Under the pieces are notes generated by a model. That model saw nothing but the letters and a program-made list of their open reading frames with translations, was not told the origin of the DNA and did no database searches. Below are positions 10,423 to 22,392 of a stretch of 64,000 nucleotides of DNA, in pieces; position 1 is the first letter of the stretch; every line of letters starts with the position of its first letter. Origin of the DNA: Orobanche coerulescens (Eukaryota; Streptophyta; Magnoliopsida; Lamiales; Orobanchaceae). Position numbers and translations under genes: made by a program. Location: assembly GCA_033398695.1 (NCBI GenBank), contig CM065805.1, positions 166,137,787 to 166,201,786 of the forward strand, written 5' to 3'.

Positions 10423-11757
10423 TCATTGATGCTCGATTTTAACCTGCTGACAAGTCAAGCATTTCGAAACATAGTCCATTACATCTTTCTTCATGTTGCC
10501 CCACCAGAAATTCTGTTTCAAGTCCTTATACATTTTACTGGTGCCCGGGTGGATAGAATAGGGCGAACTATGAGCTTTCTTCATAATTGTCTGTTTCAGA
10601 ACATCGACATCGGGTACACAGAGTCGGTTCTGAAATCTCAAAACTCCATCATCATGGATTACGAATCCGGGGGCCTTCCCCTTGATTACTTCATCACGTA
10701 ACCGAATCATCAGAGGATCATCCGCCTGTCTAGATTTGATTTCTTCGATTAATGATGAAGTTATTTCCATCATGCACCGTTGTCCTTGGACTCTTTGTAA
10801 CCATACTTCAATTCCTTCTCGAATAATCTCTCGTTGAAGGCTAAGTTGGGAGGTCAGAGTCTCCAGCATCTGAATAGAAACAGGCTTGCGGCTGAGGGCG
10901 TCGGCCACTACATTCGCTTTGCCTGGATGATACAAAATCTCCAAGTCGTAGTCCTTAATCAGCTCTAACCATCTCCTTTGCCGCATGTTCAACTCTTTCT
11001 GACTGAAGATGTATTTGAGACTCTTGTGATCCGTAAAGATCTGACAGTGAGTCCCGTACAGATAATGCCTCCAGATCTTCAAAGCAAAAACTACTGCCGC
11101 TAGCTCCAAATCATGTGTTGGGTAATTAACTTCATAAGGTTTCAGCTGTCGCGACGCGTAAGCGATCACCTTGTCATTCTGCATTAATACGCATCCGAGT
11201 CCTTGATTCGAAGCATCACTGTAAACTATAAATCCTCCTGTTCCCTGTGGAAGTGAAAGAATTGGTGCCGTCGTCAATCTCTTCTTCAATTCATCAAAGC
11301 TAACCTGACACAACTCATTCCACTCAAACTTTTGAGTTTTCTGCAGGAGTCGAGTAAGTGGACGGGAAATTTTGGAAAATCCTTCCACGAACCGACGATA
11401 ATACCCAGCAAGTCCTAAGAAACTTCGTACTTCTTTCACGTTCTTAGGAGGCTTCCAGTCCAAAACTGCTTCAATCTTCTGATGATCTACTCGGACTCCT
11501 TTAGCTGATACCACATGACCGAGGAACATTACTTCCTTTAGCCAGAATTCACACTTAGAGAGTTTGGCGTACAGTTGCTCGCTTCTTAAAAGTTCTAATA
11601 CAATCCGCAAATGCTGTGCATGCTCTTCCGGGTTCTTAGAATACACTAGAATGTCATCAATGAATACGACCACAAATTTATCCAAATATTCGATGAACAC
11701 TCGGTTCATCAACTGCATGAATACAGCAGGTGCATTAGTGAGACCAAACGGCATCAC
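10423..11757 (-). pseudogene. pol: Gypsy A reverse transcriptase, RNase H and integrase zinc finger
   Basis: The 444 codons begin in RT motif [20 protein letters not shown]. They continue with the catalytic box [11 protein letters not shown] (YxDD equivalent), the connection [16 protein letters not shown], RNase H ([44 protein letters not shown]), [15 protein letters not shown], and the HHCC finger ([27 protein letters not shown]). The start Met is not a real start; the frame was entered from 11816 upward before a frameshift. Confidence 0.95.
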
Positions 11758-11815
11758 TACAAACTCATAGTGTCCGTAGCGAGTTCTAAACGCTGATTTC
11801 GGAACATCTGATTCT

Positions 11816-12796
11816 TTAATCCTTAGGCGATGATATCCCGATCTCGATTAATTTTAGAGAATCTGTTGCTCCTTGCAACTGGTCAAATAAATCATCAATC
11901 CGTGGCAACGGATATTTGTTCTTAATCGTCATCTTGTTCAGCTCTCGATAGTCGATACACAGTCGAAGTGATCCATCCTTCTTTCGGACAAAAAGAACCG
12001 GCGCTCCCCAGGGTGAAATGCTTGGCTGAATATAGCCTTTGTCCAGTAACTCCTCCAGTTGCTTTTTCAGTTCATACATCTCAGTAGGTGCCGTACGATA
12101 TGGCGCCTTAGAAATTGGTGTAGCTCTGGGTTCCAGTTCAATGGTAAATTCTACATCCCTTCGTGGAGGTAGTCCAGGTAACTCGTCAGGAAATACATCT
12201 GGGAATTCATTCACAACAGGAATGGATGAAAGTTCCACAATTTCGTCTTCTTTCTTCATTGCATAACACCAGTATCCGGTACAGCCCTGCTTCAACAATT
12301 TGACAGCTTTCATCGCTTTGATCAACTTTCCTGAGCTTCCCGGTTTCCATCCCTCAAACAGTATTTCGGAACCATCGTCAGCGATCAGCGAGATATTCCT
12401 TCTTCGGTAGTTTACAATAGCTCCATATCGATTAAGCCAATCGTCTCCGAGTATCAGATCGTCCCCTTGCATTTCTATTACAATCAGATTTGAGAGCCAC
12501 TCTCTGCCTCCAAATGATACAGGGAAATCTCTAGTTTCTAAGTTTCCAACAATCCTCTCTCCACTCGGTAAACCAACAACATAAGGTTCACAATTATGAA
12601 AACCAGAAACATTCAAACGATTTACACAAGACAAGGATATAAAAGAATGTGTAGCTCCTGTATCGAATAAAACGCTAACTGGCTGGGAAAGGATCTGGAC
12701 AGTACCTGATGCGACAGCAGCATCCTGATCGTCTGTCCTCCTCATCTCGTACAAACGTGGGGGAACAGATCCGGCACTCGATGTACCCTTTCCGTC
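11816..12796 (-). pseudogene. pol: Gypsy A aspartic protease and RT N-terminus
   Basis: The protease active site [16 protein letters not shown] lies near residue 30 of the frame that opens at 12754, and [19 protein letters not shown] follows. RT motifs [40 protein letters not shown] and [20 protein letters not shown] come next. Near 11850 a one-base shift moves the reading to another frame (the sequence continues as [11 protein letters not shown] in frame +1), so RT is split. Upstream it is joined in frame to gag except for a TGA at 12799-12797. Confidence 0.92.
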
Positions 12797-13279
12797 TCAC
12801 TGTCCTCTGCCTCGCCCGTGGCCAAAATTCTGAGGCATCTGAACACTTTGCTGCGTTTGTTGGATACTGGCTTCCTTCTGGACTGGATGTGGTGTACGGG
12901 CTCTAAAAGACTTTGCGGCCTCTTCACAGAACACCGCACGATGTCCCTCTCGACCACAATCAAAACAAGTCACGGCAGGTAGGGGGCAATTCCGTCGATA
13001 GTGCCCCGTCTGGGCGCAGTTAAAGCATTTCCTGATAACATCAGTCATAGTTGATGTCGCTCCGAAGTTCTTTCCGCTCCTAACTGGGTGCAGAGGTTTC
13101 TTTAAAGAATGAAAAGATGACTGGGCCTTGCGGGGCCCGCTGTTCTTGTGCTCTGTAAAAGTACCAGAGACTTTCTGCTTCTTGGATTCCGTAAATTTCT
13201 CCATAGCTGCTTCCTTGATCTCATACGCCAATGCCTTATCCTGGTATTGACGGAGTGTGGTACATTCAAAACCGGACAT
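12797..13279 (-). pseudogene. gag: Gypsy A gag, nucleocapsid with two zinc knuckles
   Basis: Two CCHC knuckles are visible: CFNCAQTGHYRRNC and CFDCGREGHRAVFC. They are preceded by the end of capsid (YQDKALAYEIKEAAMEKF) and followed by a Gln-rich stretch and GHGRGRGQ. The frame ends at TGA 12799-12797; a CGA codon there would restore it, so this looks like CpG decay. Confidence 0.9.
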
Positions 13280-13986
13280 GTACCTCTGGATTTACGGTTT
13301 CATCCTCATATCAAAATGGATCATCATTTACGCATACATTACGACCGGATGTCGAACAAATGCCGATTCTTTGGTTAAACGTCTTAATTGCTCGAGATAC
13401 CGCACATCTCGAAGGCCGAGCGGAGAAAAACTCCCGAACCTTAGCTTCCTTCACGGGACGAGGGCGATCGAGCTTCCATCATCAATTTAAACTCTATCCA
13501 ATCAGCATCATGGTCTATAGGCCGGATGGCTTCCCACCATTCGGACGCTTCCCCTATCAGAAAGTATTGAGCGATAGAGGCTCTCCGGTCATCTGGGCAG
13601 TTAATTCCGGCAAAGATTTTCTCCAGTTCCTTCAACCAATGGTCATAAGTGGGAGTCTCGGAAATACCATCGAATTTGGGTGGTTGCATCTTCGCCACCT
13701 CTTGCAGCCACCGGTCACCTCGATTTCCCATGTCCGGGATTCCTTGCTGTCCCTCTCCCTGCTGTAGTCCCACCGCCACTTGCATTCGGTCCACGACACA
13801 GGCGGCGAGTCATCTGGTTCACCACCGACGAAGGATTTGCAGTGCAATGACGAGTTACGGTTCATTATTGATAGATCTTTGTGGCTCGCCGGAGCTACGA
13901 CTGACCTGATTAGAAGGCGACGCTTCTCTTTCAGCATTCCTTCGTCCGCGTCCGCGACCACGTCCACATCCGCCTCTCAACATACT
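13280..13986 (-). pseudogene. gag: Gypsy A gag, N-terminus and capsid, frameshifted
   Basis: An RG-rich start (MLRGGCGRGRGRGRR) opens at 13986. The capsid part is read at 13794-13441 in another frame: VAKMQPPKFDGISETPTYDH, ELEKIFAGINCPDDRRASIA and QYFLIGEASEWWEAIRPIDH, which is the retrotransposon gag domain of plant Gypsy elements. Between 13440 and 13280 the expected sequence appears only in pieces with stops, so at least two indels are present. H and B gag proteins have similar RG-rich starts. Confidence 0.85.
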
Positions 13987-14201
13987 GTAAGCATAATTAC
14001 TCAATAAACAGGAAACAATATCGTTCAAATGCTCAAGTATAAGGAAATGTAACATGCAAAGGATGAGATAGAGTTTAGGAACTTACAACCACCGCCCGCA
14101 CGACGACGTAGGCAGTACAGTGATGTTATTCCCGGCCGGTTACCTCAAAAGACATAAACGACCCATATTTTAACCCAACGGCCAAGATATCCATAATCTT
14201 A

Positions 14202-14213
14202 GCTCCGATACCA
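14202..14213 (-). promoter_or_regulatory. Primer-binding site of Gypsy A
   Basis: The minus strand reads TGGTATCGGAGC, 5 nt from the LTR edge at 14219, matching initiator-Met PBS at 11 of 12 positions. The single difference (G for A) is shared with B and F. Confidence 0.88.
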
Positions 14214-14218
14214 TATTC

Positions 14219-16676
14219 TGTAACACCCCTGATATATTCAGGAATATTACAGCGCCGTGAATCTTTTACATCAGGATTTACAAGGCTAAAGAGTTGAAAA
14301 GGCATTAACAGGTACCAACGAATGAAAATAACGAAATTAAGATACAACAATTCTGACCAAATACTGAAAATACAAATGTTCAACAGAAATTATTAATACA
14401 TCACCAAATTCAAATTCATCAAAAACGACTACGTACTCGAGTACTTATTGAAATAACTAACAAACAACATGACAAGTAAACCCGGCTAGAACATCACTCT
14501 GCACCCCCATCGTCATGCAGCTCCAGTGGTTGTTTCCCCGCTCTCCTGGATCCTGAACATAAACAAAATGTTCACCCCCGAAGGGGTTAGCACAACGATG
14601 CTAGTACAAGTACCACAATATATTATTCAACATCTTACGTAGAATAATAATACGTAATTGACAAAAATACCAACGAGTCTTCTCCTACGAGAAACTCAAT
14701 AAGTAACATACACATCTGATAATCACAACATGATATCATAACAAACACATGGTAATTCCGACGATCCAGCGTTCACTGCCTAGAACCCACGATGATCCCG
14801 TCAGACCAACCCGTGGTGGAAAAACCCGTCCGATGATCCAGCGCACGCTAGCATAGATCCCCCGATGATCCCGTCGGACCAACACGAGGTGGACATACAA
14901 CAACGACATACACGCACGACAATATGTATAACATCAATACATAAAACAAATAAGGTACTTGCCTCGATTCGAAGACAAGAACAAAACTTCCACGAAAACG
15001 AAACACTCGAAGGTCGCCCCTTCAATCAATCACGTTGCTAAGCTTGAACCTTAACAAAATAAGTAATATAGATTTTATTTATAGTCGTACTAACATCTAA
15101 TAATCCAAATCACGGTCGGAAGTTCATAAAATGTAACCTAATCGATGAGTCAAAGTCACCTCGGATCGGTAGAAGTCAAAAGTCAACATCGCTGATCAGC
15201 CGAGTCAAAAGTCAACCTCGCTGACCAGCCGAGTCAAAAGTCAACCTCTCTGATCAGCCGAGTCCCGTCGAGACGATCGTTTTAAAAAAAAAATTCATCC
15301 GAATGCGAGTTCGTATGAAGAAGTTATGACCCAAAAGTCACCTCGCTGATCAGCCGAGTCAAAAGTCAACATAGCTGATCAGCCGAGTCAACCTAGCTGA
15401 TCAGCCTAGTCAACCTCTCTGATCAGCCGAGTCAAAAGTCAACCTCGAGACGATCGTTTTAAAATAAAATTCATCCGAATCCGAGTTCGTATGAAGAAGT
15501 TATGACCCAAAAGTCACCTCGGATCGGTAGGAGTCAAAAGTCAACCTCGCTGATCAGCCGAGTCAACCTAGCTGATCAGCCGAGTCAACCCCTCTGATCA
15601 GCCGAGTCAAAAGTCAACCTCGAGACGATCGTTTTAAAATAAAATTCATCCGAATCTGTGTTCGTATGAAGAAGTTATGACCCAAAAGTCACCTCGCTGA
15701 TCAGCCGACGTCAAAAGTCAACCTCGCTGATCAGCTGAGTCAACCTAGCTGATCAGCCGAGTCAACCTCTCTGATCAGCCGAGTCAGAAGTCAACCTCGC
15801 CGATCAGCCGACTTGACTCGCCTAGTTGATGACAGTAGGGTATTGGGTAGAAAACTGAACATACGAAATTCTCAGGTGAAGTTGGGTGATCCAAGATTGA
15901 TGTGTTAGATTCCAATATCATCATTATATCCAGAAAACATCTAACAAATCCAACTTATATGGAAGGATATAACCTCTGATGATTTATTAAGTATAAACAT
16001 CCCAATTTCTAAAACATGATGATGCTTGGATGATTTTATCACTGGAACTCAATATCTTGACAGCATACTTCTATCATATCCTTGATAACACGAATCCAAG
16101 TAGGAATTAGTATTAACATACCTTAAGATGAAGAAAACACCGAGGCAATAAGTAGAATCCAACTCCGGTTGCTTGCTTGCCAGATCAAGACGTTTCTCCA
16201 CTTCAATGATCAATCACCAGTGACACCCAATCTTCAAAGTTCACAAAAGGGGTGGTCTAAATGTGTTTAAGAGTTAGGGAAAACCCTCTGGACTTTCAGG
16301 AAATTAAGAACAGGTGAAGGAAGATGAAAACCAAATGAAATGAGGTGATGTCCTTTATAAAATGTTTCTGGACCCCTGTGCTCAATAATTCCTACGCTAG
16401 ATTCCAAAGCTGTCCAGGCTTAATAATTAAAAACTGTCCAGGACCATGTGCTGGCCTCCACCCAACTCCATAATTGATTACTTTACTTATAATATGCAAC
16501 CATACTCAATAATTTGTATTATCGAGTATTTGTATGGGACAAGTAATATGCTGCCATACTCATGCACGAAAATACAAATACGGTAAATACCATATTCCAC
16601 TTATTGATATCACAATTCTAACTAATACAGGGTTCAAATACAGGTGAAATACTCGGTAATTAATCCGGATATTACA
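14219..16676 (-). mobile_element. 5' LTR of Gypsy A
   Basis: This 2458-bp partner of the LTR at 6851-9286 has the same TG...CA ends. It carries the paired module (14761-14894), a GC donor-like site (14968-14954), the CTGATCAG array, donor 16121 and TATA 16362-16354. Within the array two units are replaced by CTCGGATCGGTAG(A/G)AGTC at about 15160 and 15525, where the 3' LTR has the palindrome. Confidence 0.93.
15145..15810 (-). repeat. CTGATCAGCCGAGTCA tandem array, 5' LTR copy
   Basis: This array is homologous to 7770-8435 and shows the same 22- and 29-bp steps and higher-order blocks, with one extra or missing unit in places and two units lacking the palindrome. Confidence 0.88.
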
Positions 16677-16681
16677 GAACT

Positions 16682-17770
16682 CAACTTATGAGATGTTAAA
16701 TTCAACTAATGAATATAAAGAATTATTGTGTGAATTTTTTGATATATATTTTTGCATAGAAGGATTTTATTTATTGCAATGTATTGGGATGAAACTAAAG
16801 ATTTAATAAAACTATTAAGGGTTTTTGAAAATGCAACTAAAGATTTAAGTGGTTGTTATTATCCAACGTCTCCTAAAGTTTTATTTCATTGTTGTTTTAT
16901 TGTATATGAAATGGATGCTTGTAGTAAATCCGAAAGATTATCGAATGCTATTTACAATATGTGTTTAAAATGGCTAAAATACTTTAATCGTATTCATGAT
17001 ATTTTCTTGATTAGTGCTGTTTTATCTCCCGATTTGAATTTAGCTCAAGTAGAACAATTACTTGAAATATATTATAATATTCTTAAAAATTTGGGTTTTC
17101 CTAATATTGTGGATAGTGTTGAAAGTGAAACTTTATTTGAAAATATTCCTGACATTGAACAAGTAAAAATTGATTTAAAAAATAGTTTAGAAACTGTTTT
17201 TCTGAATATTCTTCTAACTATGATGATAAGATTCAAACTCAAAAAACAAGAACTGGAACTACAAATACATTTAACATGGAATTCGACAGAACTCCCTCTA
17301 ACCCATTTCAACAACAACTCTATAATATAGCAAGAAATAGGGGTAGTAGTAATGTTGGTCAAAGAACTGACCTTAGTCGATATTATGCAACTAGTTTTGT
17401 GCCGGAGGATGACAATGCAGGTACATTTGATCTGTTGGATTGGTGGAAGAGAAGGGGAACCGAATTTCCCATACTTTCCATTATAGCACAAGAAATTCTT
17501 GCAGTGCCCGCATCCACAGTCCCCGTTGAAAGTACTTTTAGTGAAGGAGGCTATATGTTGGACGAGCGAAGATCCCGAATGACGCCAAAAAATCTCGAGG
17601 CTCAAATGATACTTAAAGACGCAACAAAAGCCGAGTTACGAGATCAAGAAAATAAGTGGGATGACCTATTAGTAGACCAAGATGCCTATCAAGAAGGCAC
17701 TACTGAAGGAGAGTCTAGTCAAATGAGTCAAACCGATGATCAAGACGACGACGATATCGACTTTGACTAA
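16682..17770 (+). pseudogene. hAT transposase, second part with dimerisation domain
   Basis: Right after the duplicated GAACT the hAT reading continues (TYEMLNSTNEYKELLCEFF) in the frame interrupted at 6850. It then shifts frame near 16750 into YWDETKDLIKLLRVFENATK. The C-terminus (DWWKRRGTEFPILSIIAQEI, VPVESTFSEGG, DERRSRMTPKN) is the hAT family dimerisation domain. An acidic tail (DDQDDDDIDFD) ends at TAA 17768-17770. Frame breaks lie near 16750 and 17270. The transposase would bind and cut the ends of hAT elements; this copy is inactive. Confidence 0.88.
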
Positions 17771-17794
17771 AGGTAAGTAAGGTAAGTCAGGTAA

Positions 17795-18000
17795 GTAAAG
17801 AACTACATAGGGCTTTGATTCCTCACGAGGATACGTAGGCAATTTAATTTTAAGTGAAAACTTAAAATTAAATACAAGCCCATTTTTTTTAACTCTTCTC
17901 AAGTAAAAGAACTACGTAGAGCTTTGATTCCTCACGAGGATACGTAGGCAATTTAATTTTAAGTAAAAACTTAAAATTAAATACAAGCTCATTTTTTCAA
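17795..18000 (+). repeat. Twin 3'-UTR units with perfect hairpins
   Basis: Two roughly 105-bp tandem copies follow the hAT stop. Each has AACTACRTAG, GCTTTGATTCCTCACGAGG and ATACGTAGGCA, then a perfect 14-bp inverted repeat: ATTTAATTTTAAGT at 17842-17855 and 17951-17964, with loops GAAA and AAAA and complementary arms at 17860-17873 and 17969-17982. They may act in 3'-end formation or be transposase-binding subterminal DNA. Confidence 0.85.
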
Positions 18001-18079
18001 ATGATTTTCTTGTTCACTTATAGTTATTTTTCATGTATAAAATGGTAACAAGTAAAAGTTTTATATACTTCAAAAAAAA

Positions 18080-18245
18080 ATTGAGACGGGTCGGACCCGT
18101 GACCCGGCGGGTCGGATCCAGACCCGGACCCGTGGCCGACCCGTCGACCCGCCAACCTGTATATTTCATATATACGGGTGGGGTCCGGGTCCTGGCCAGC
18201 CGACCCGGCGACCCGGCGGGTCCGATCCGGACCCGGCGTTGGGCA
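18080..18245 (+). repeat. GGGTCGGACCCG-rich subterminal region of the hAT
   Basis: GC-rich repeats of ACCCG/CGGGT on both strands, in the style of the subterminal regions of plant hAT elements, lie between the transposase gene and the inserted MITE. The true outer terminus of this hAT is probably near 18727, but no matching left terminus is left to confirm it. Confidence 0.6.
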
Positions 18246-18719
18246 TAGACCTTGGATTTTTTGGTTCTAAGGAGAAAAATATAGGAACCGGAACCGAACC
18301 GCATAGTTTTTTTGCGGTTCGGTTTTGTCAGTTTTTTTTGTCCGAACCGATTCGGAACCGAACCGAACCGGAACCAATTTTGTATGGTTCGGACGAAATA
18401 TTATATTATATTTTATTTTATTAAGAATATATTATACTATATTATATTATATTAATTATGTTTAATAAGAATATATTATATTATATTATATTATATTCAG
18501 AGGGTTGGTTTCCCGGTTCGTTGCGGTTCGGACGGTTCCTTGCGTTTCAAATCGGTTCCTCTTTAAAACGGACAGGAACCGCGTACCGAACCGAACCGAT
18601 TACTAACAGTACGAACTGAACCGGAAAAAAAATTTGTTGCTAGGAACCGAACCGAACCGTCGGTTCCGATGCGGTTCGGATCGGTTCCGCGGTTCCCGGT
18701 TTCAAAAGTCCCAGCCCTA
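18246..18719. mobile_element. 474-bp non-autonomous hAT-type element (MITE-1)
   Basis: It is flanked by perfect 8-bp duplications GTTGGGCA (18238-18245 and 18720-18727), the hAT signature. Its ends are imperfect inverted repeats: TAGACCTTGGATTTTT on the left and TAGGGCTGGGACTTTT on the inverted right. Both arms contain many GGAACCGAACCG words and the centre is an AT palindrome (about 18390-18500). It has no coding capacity. Confidence 0.85.
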
Positions 18720-18735
18720 GTTGGGCACGTATATA

Positions 18736-20077
18736 CGTAACACCCCTAGATCCATCCGGGAATATTAAAGCATCGTGGACCCCGCACCGGAATCCACAAG
18801 GCTAAAAGACATTTTTGCAATCATTTCAAATACGCCCAAAAGGCTAATGAAGGTAATATCTTTAAAATACTCAAAGACTAAACACAATCATTTACCAAAT
18901 ACAGTCATAAAATCTCATTTAAAAGTACAAGGCCAAAAATGCCAAAACTAAACAGTTTCAAAATGCACGTTAAGTCACTTACACATACCGACAAAATAGT
19001 TGAGGAAATGATTTTATAAAATAACCCAAGTTGCAAAATACCAGAAAGTCATTCTAAAACACTCACACAGTGGATATAATTACCAATTAAAATACATTGC
19101 GGCAGAATAAAATAATCAGACAAAGTACTCGATTCCCAAAATACATGCCATAACTAGTATCATCCGGCAAGCACATCTCTTCACGACCGCTATAAGCTCG
19201 ATCTCCAAGTACCTAAAAATAAATCCCACGAAGGGGTCAGCCATGATACTCAACAATGGTAACGATCACATCAACATCAATATTTACATACCAATGTAAT
19301 TACAAAGTAAGAATACTACCAAGTAATCTTACCATCATAACTTTACCAACTCGTGGTAATCTATATCAAATCAATCCTTGCCATATTATGCATCTCGAAT
19401 TCTCAAATCATAAAATGAACTCATATACAACATCTTTATTGTATCCCAAACAATACTCAAATCCTCAAAAATATCATCTTAACTCAACAATATGAAATAA
19501 ACAAGCTCTATTGGATCCAATCCATTGGATAACATCATCAAATCTCAACATGATAATCGACTGTCAATCAAAGACAAATACCAAGAAGGAATACAGAAGT
19601 ACCTCAAGCAAAGAAAAGCGAGCAAGATCCTTTCATCGGAAGGAAAAGGAGAACGAGGGTTCGTCTTTTAGCCCTTTTATCTATTATGAGATACGCAATG
19701 CCACGACGAATCATGTCAGTCTAATCCAAGATTAGGTCAAAACAACATATAGACATGGTCCTACCAAAAGACCTACAAATGCATACTCACATGACAACAT
19801 CAATATACACACATGATGACAACAGCAACATGCACTTAAAACGACAACGACAACACACACACATGGTAATACACATTCACTGCATAGATCCCAAGATGAT
19901 TCTATCGGACCAACACATAGTGGAAAACCCGTCCAATGATCCAGTGCATGCGAGCATAGATCCTAAGATGATCCCGTCGGACCAACATATGGTGGACAAA
20001 CAACAATGACACATATATGCATGACAACATGAATGATATTAAAACAGAAAATATAATTAAAGTACTTGCACTGAATC
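18736..20077 (-). mobile_element. Gypsy LTR C, left part, split by Gypsy B
   Basis: It begins GTAACACCCCTAGATCC with the first T mutated to C. The head matches LTR E (opposite orientation) and aligns with LTR D2 (for example CGATCTCCAAGTACCTAAAAATAAA against 33715). It is cut at 20077 by Gypsy B and resumes at 29027-29490. It has no coding frames of note; 19256-19735 are chance frames. Confidence 0.8.
19882..19995 (-). repeat. Paired module in LTR C
   Basis: Two copies of GCATAGATCC(C/T)AAGATGAT followed by CGGACCAACA and GTGGA are separated by CCCGTCCAATGATCCAGTG. They correspond to the modules of E and A. Confidence 0.85.
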
Positions 20078-21741
20078 TGTAACACCCCCAGAATACGACC
20101 GGGAATGTCACACGCCGTAGACCCTTATCACAAGGATCCACCAGGCTAAACTCCAAAAGACTACTCAAAGATTGACCGACTGGGGTCGAAATTTAATACA
20201 AAGTAGACCGACAAGGTCTTAAACCAATTCATAAACTAACGACATTCATACAACAATGACAACAATAAACTTGAACACAGAAAAGAATGACAACTCAATT
20301 TAAAAATCGATAACTACACCCATGCAAGGGTGAATACTCAAACGACAAAGAAAATACCGACCAAAATGAAACAAAAGAAAAGACTCTGACTCTGGTGTGA
20401 TTAGCATCGTCGTCTTCCATCTCCTTCCAAGCCAATCCAGTATCGCTCCCATTTGCCAAAACTCGAGCGCATAATGACACCCACCCCAGAAAACTCGGGG
20501 TTAGCAACCGGAATTTTGCTAGTGCAAGTACATAATATACAAGATATACAAACAAGAACAACACAAAATTCAACCGCCGTGAAGCATTAACACAATACAT
20601 ACATTCCCACAGTCAGCTGAGTATGACACTCGCATACACATGGTGAAAGGTAATCACATAGTCACATTCTCCTTACGGAAAATAACATTCAAGAAACTTT
20701 AAACGAGCCCAAGGAGTCAGGAAGATCCCTTTTGTAAAAAGGAAAAGTATTTTGATAAGATAGTTTGCAAACATTATTATTGACTCGGGCCGTTTAGGAG
20801 TTTTTAAAATCGAATGGGAATACTTTTGGAAATAATTTCAAAAACTCTCGGGTCCTTGACCCAACGTATGGAAAACGATTACACAAAAACCAAGTCAACT
20901 TATTTGGGGTTCTCGACCCAATTTATAGAACACCGTCACAACGAAATCATTACAACATCTCACAGGGTTCTCAACCCATTCCAAATAACATCATCACGAA
21001 ACCAATCATCTCAACATCCCACAGGGTCCTCGACCCAATACACAGAATAGCACCACAATACAATCAAAGGTACAGAACTCTCATTCGACATATCCTGCTC
21101 AAGACCCCCGATTAATTAACCCTCGGAGATTTCGTCAAACCTCCGTGGTTAACTAACCCTGATACCAACGCTTTAAAAACAATTTGAAACAAGCTTTCAA
21201 AAAAACGGATTGCGGTCTGTATCAAGACAAACATTAAAAGTGAGTTGAAAGAATTTGAGATACGAACATCGTTCGGTATCGGGGTCTTAGCTATCACTCA
21301 AATACCCGTAACCAATAAGCCTGCCAGGCGCCTCCACTGCACACCTGTGCACCGGCGTTCACTCCACTATGTCGGCCGCTCCTTGAACATGTCACCGCAC
21401 CGGCGTCACTCCCGCAAGAGCCGCCCCTTGCACGCGTATTAGGTGACACCGGCGTTCACCACCCATATGGAGCCGCACATTGCAGCGTACACCAGGCCGG
21501 AGTACACCGCCCCGCCCTCAGAGGTTCCCGGATATGACGTTTCTCACAACAAGTATCCACATTGTTCAAACATCAAGCACACGGACAATTGTCACAAAAA
21601 TTTTCAACTCGGTACATCAAGTCACACAATTTCTCCGCCAGTCCATATCCACACAAATAAACAATAACACACACGTTATCAATCAAACTCAATCAACACC
21701 GCACATATATCTCTATGCTGCGACTCAACCGAATATATACA

Positions 21742-21980
21742 CATTTATATATATATATATATAGATATATATATATATATATAAATATATAACCTCACTA
21801 TATTATATGAATAACTATAGTTCGCCCATCAATCCAAGTTGAGTACGTCAACTAATGGTAGAATTCAACACTCGTCGATCACCGACATAAACATATATAT
21901 TAATATACGTATATACATACATATATTTAACATGTAACTATATGTATAAACACATATATATATATATATACCTCCATATA
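21742..21980. repeat. TA-rich microsatellite zone in LTR B
   Basis: Alternating TATATA tracts at 21747-21790 and 21953-21970, with shorter tracts between, are length-variable relative to the partner LTR (27360-27390, 27555-27568). Confidence 0.9.
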
Positions 21981-22392
21981 AACTCATACACTTCGACAAC
22001 AATGATTTCACGCAGTTACAATTCGTATATCGAGGTACTTGCCTTGGTAATACGACGCGAAGGAGACGACGAAGGAATAGGTTCCGGTCCGAACAATCCT
22101 CTCAAATCCGACCCTAACACAATAATGATATACAATCAATCTCACATCAAGAATACGAAGAAATCCCTCCTAGTTCTACCCGTTGGGACAATTTATCGAA
22201 CACCAAGAGTGCGTAGGGAATTGAAATCGGTTAACGGTGAACTAACGGGATTTCATCCCAACCAAAAACAAGAAAGCCAAGGGTCACGAGAGTACTATCA
22301 AAATCTAACAACAACATCGGTTAATTCGGATTAAAACACAAGATCACCACCAAACCCTCCCCAAAGATCATACTAGGGTATAAGAGATCTTA

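Larger units (their letters stand above)
6851..16676 (-). mobile_element. Gypsy A: chromodomain-type LTR retrotransposon, complete but mutated
   Basis: This 9826-bp element is bounded by 5-bp target duplications GAACT (6846-6850 and 16677-16681) and has LTRs 6851-9286 and 14219-16676. On the minus strand the order is PBS, gag, zinc knuckles, protease, RT, RNase H, integrase, chromodomain, then polypurine tract. This order with a C-terminal chromodomain is diagnostic of chromoviruses, probably Tekay/Del-like. The two LTRs differ at few visible sites outside a tandem-repeat zone, implying fairly recent insertion, yet coding is broken by stops and at least one frameshift. Confidence 0.93.

Noticed and set aside
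13231..13767. 178-codon plus-strand frame
   Set aside because: It is antisense to Gypsy A gag, whose capsid motifs are clear on the minus strand.
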